Position numbers and translations under genes: made by a program | Shown: positions 5,050 to 6,335 of the stretch, piece by piece | How positions within the stretch are numbered: position 1 is the stretch's first letter | Layout: each line of letters starts with the position of its first letter | The notes under the pieces: model-generated | What the model was told of the DNA's origin: nothing | The model's database searches: none | Seen by the model: the letters and a program-made list of their open reading frames with translations, nothing else | Origin: Nostoc cf. edaphicum LEGE 07299 | GTDB lineage: Bacteria > Cyanobacteriota > Cyanobacteriia > Cyanobacteriales > Nostocaceae | Length of the DNA: 6,335 bases | Direction: 5' to 3' | Assembly: GCF_015207245.1 (NCBI RefSeq) | Contig: NZ_JADEXF010000232.1 | Location: 1 to 6,335 of the forward strand

Positions 5050-6319
5050 TAATGTCATGTATTCACTGGCTGTAAATAATGGAACACTTTCAGATGAGCA
5101 AGTTTCCGGGCTAGTTCATCAAGCTTTAGCAGACCCTAAGTTGGATGGACAGCGCATCTTGGTGTTAATTCCAGATAGTACCCGTACTGCTCCCATCCCG
5201 CAAATGTTTCGATTGCTTCATCAGGAGTTGAGTCAAAGAGTAGCGGCTCTGGATTTTTTAATTGCTCTGGGTACACATAATCTGATGAGTGAAGAACAAA
5301 TCAATCACTTGGTAGGAGTAACACCAGAGGAGCGAGAAACAACTTTTAAAAAAATTCGCATCTTTAACCACCTTTGGAATGAGCCAGATACCTTTATTTT
5401 TTGTGGAATAATTTCGGCAGACGAGATAGCAGAAATTAGCGGTGGTATGCTACATCAGTCTGTTGATGTGCGTATTAATAAGCTTGTAACAGAATACGAT
5501 TTAATCGCGATTTGTGGGCCAGTTTTTCCTCACGAAGTTGTCGGTTTCTCTGGTGGAAATAAATATTTTTTCCCTGGTATTGGTGGTCAAGAAGTAATTA
5601 ATCTCTCACACTGGTTAGGTGCTTTAATTACTTGTTATGAGATTATTGGTACACTGGGAATCACACCAGTCCGGCGTTTGATTAACCGAGCCGCTAACCT
5701 GATTTCTACCCCAAAGCTTTGTTTGGCGATGGTGGTCGCACCGAAAACAAATCAGCTAGCTGGACTTTATATAGATCAACCAGAATCAGCTTGGGAAGCT
5801 GCTGCAAAACTATCAGCTAAACTGCATATCAAATATGTAGATCGGCCTTTTAAACAAGTGCTTTCAGTCATGCCCCAAATGTATGATGACATTTGGACAG
5901 CAGCAAAAGGAATGTACAAGCTAGAGCCAGTAGTAGCCGATGGAGGCGAAGTAATTATATATGCTCCTCATATTACCGAGTTTAGCTATACACACGGCGA
6001 AATCTTATCCGAAATTGGCTATCATCTGCGGGATTACTTTCTCAAACAGTGGGATAAATTCCAAAAGTATCCTGCTGGAGTTCTGGCCCATAGTACTCAC
6101 TTAAAAGGGATGGGTACTTTTGATCCGATAAAAGGGGAACAAGCGCGAATTCGCGTTACTTTAGCGACTGGCATTTCTGCTGAACGCTGTGCTGCTCATA
6201 ACTTGAACTATTGTAACCCTGCGACTATTCAACCCACAGAATGGGCTAACCGAGAGGATGAAGGCATCTTACTTGTACCCAAGGCTGGCGAGATACTGTA
6301 CCGTTTGATTACTTATTAA
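5018..6319 (+). CDS. larA: LarA-family nickel-pincer 2-hydroxyacid epimerase, putative D-mannonate/D-gluconate 2-epimerase
   Basis: This 433-residue homologue of lactate racemase LarA belongs to the superfamily that carries the nickel-pincer nucleotide (NPN) cofactor. Aligned by eye to Lactiplantibacillus LarA as I remember it: PDSTRTAPI (52-60) with R56; GTHNLM with H87; PHEVVGFSGGNK with H172 and K182; and H198 in NLSHW. The spacings H172-K182 (10) and K182-H198 (16) equal those of LarA H174-K184-H200, namely proton-transfer histidine, cofactor-bearing lysine and nickel ligand. K297 may match LarA K298. The enzyme therefore looks catalytically intact. LarA homologues act on varied 2-hydroxyacids, including D-gluconate C2 epimerisation (recalled). 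Placement after uxaC and uxuB and opposite gntK suggests D-mannonate to D-gluconate (inference). The start is uncertain: ATG 5018 overlaps uxuB by 32 bp and keeps an N-terminal strand; GTG 5039 or ATG 5057 (GGAG 12 bp upstream) are alternatives. Activity would need LarB, LarC and LarE, which are not in this window. Confidence 0.85.
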   Translation: MVDLVSTVEFNNVMYSLAVNNGTLSDEQVSGLVHQALADPKLDGQRILVLIPDSTRTAPIPQMFRLLHQELSQRVAALDFLIALGTHNLMSEEQINHLVGVTPEERETTFKKIRIFNHLWNEPDTFIFCGIISADEIAEISGGMLHQSVDVRINKLVTEYDLIAICGPVFPHEVVGFSGGNKYFFPGIGGQEVINLSHWLGALITCYEIIGTLGITPVRRLINRAANLISTPKLCLAMVVAPKTNQLAGLYIDQPESAWEAAAKLSAKLHIKYVDRPFKQVLSVMPQMYDDIWTAAKGMYKLEPVVADGGEVIIYAPHITEFSYTHGEILSEIGYHLRDYFLKQWDKFQKYPAGVLAHSTHLKGMGTFDPIKGEQARIRVTLATGISAERCAAHNLNYCNPATIQPTEWANREDEGILLVPKAGEILYRLITY

Positions 6320-6335
6320 ACCCGAAGAACCCCAC

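Overview
The window looks like cyanobacterial chromosome. The octamer GCGATCGC (HIP1), which is over-represented in many cyanobacteria, occurs five times (187, 2184, 3216, 4430, 4816). The intergenic DNA also carries heptamer tandem repeats and GC-rich dispersed repeats of the kind common in filamentous cyanobacteria. The exact genus cannot be read from the sequence.

Layout. Positions 1-459 hold no convincing gene. They hold a cluster of palindromic LacI-type operators (24-37, 67-80, a weaker one at 110-123, and another at 399-412), a dispersed-repeat block at about 187-310 and a hairpin at 340-371. Two genes lie on the minus strand: an unrecognised 107-residue protein (460-783) and a gluconokinase, gntK (921-1406). 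A 206-bp divergent intergenic region (1407-1612) contains a short tandem repeat, a long hairpin, a consensus promoter and a perfect copy of the operator. From 1613 to 6319 four plus-strand genes form a probable operon: a LacI-family regulator, uronate isomerase (uxaC), a short-chain dehydrogenase of the fructuronate reductase / D-mannonate oxidoreductase type (uxuB-like), and a LarA-family nickel-pincer enzyme.

How they fit together (inference). D-glucuronate would be isomerised to D-fructuronate by UxaC and reduced to D-mannonate by the dehydrogenase. The LarA homologue would then epimerise D-mannonate at C2 to D-gluconate, and GntK would phosphorylate that to 6-phosphogluconate for the oxidative pentose phosphate pathway. 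This chain needs no mannonate dehydratase (UxuA), KDG kinase or KDPG aldolase, and none is in the window. The LacI protein probably represses this set, its own promoter, and a further gene beyond the left edge, through TGCACA-CG-TGTGCA operators. The main point of interest is this LarA-dependent uronate-to-gluconate route. The families are clear from sequence, but the LarA substrate is inferred from context.
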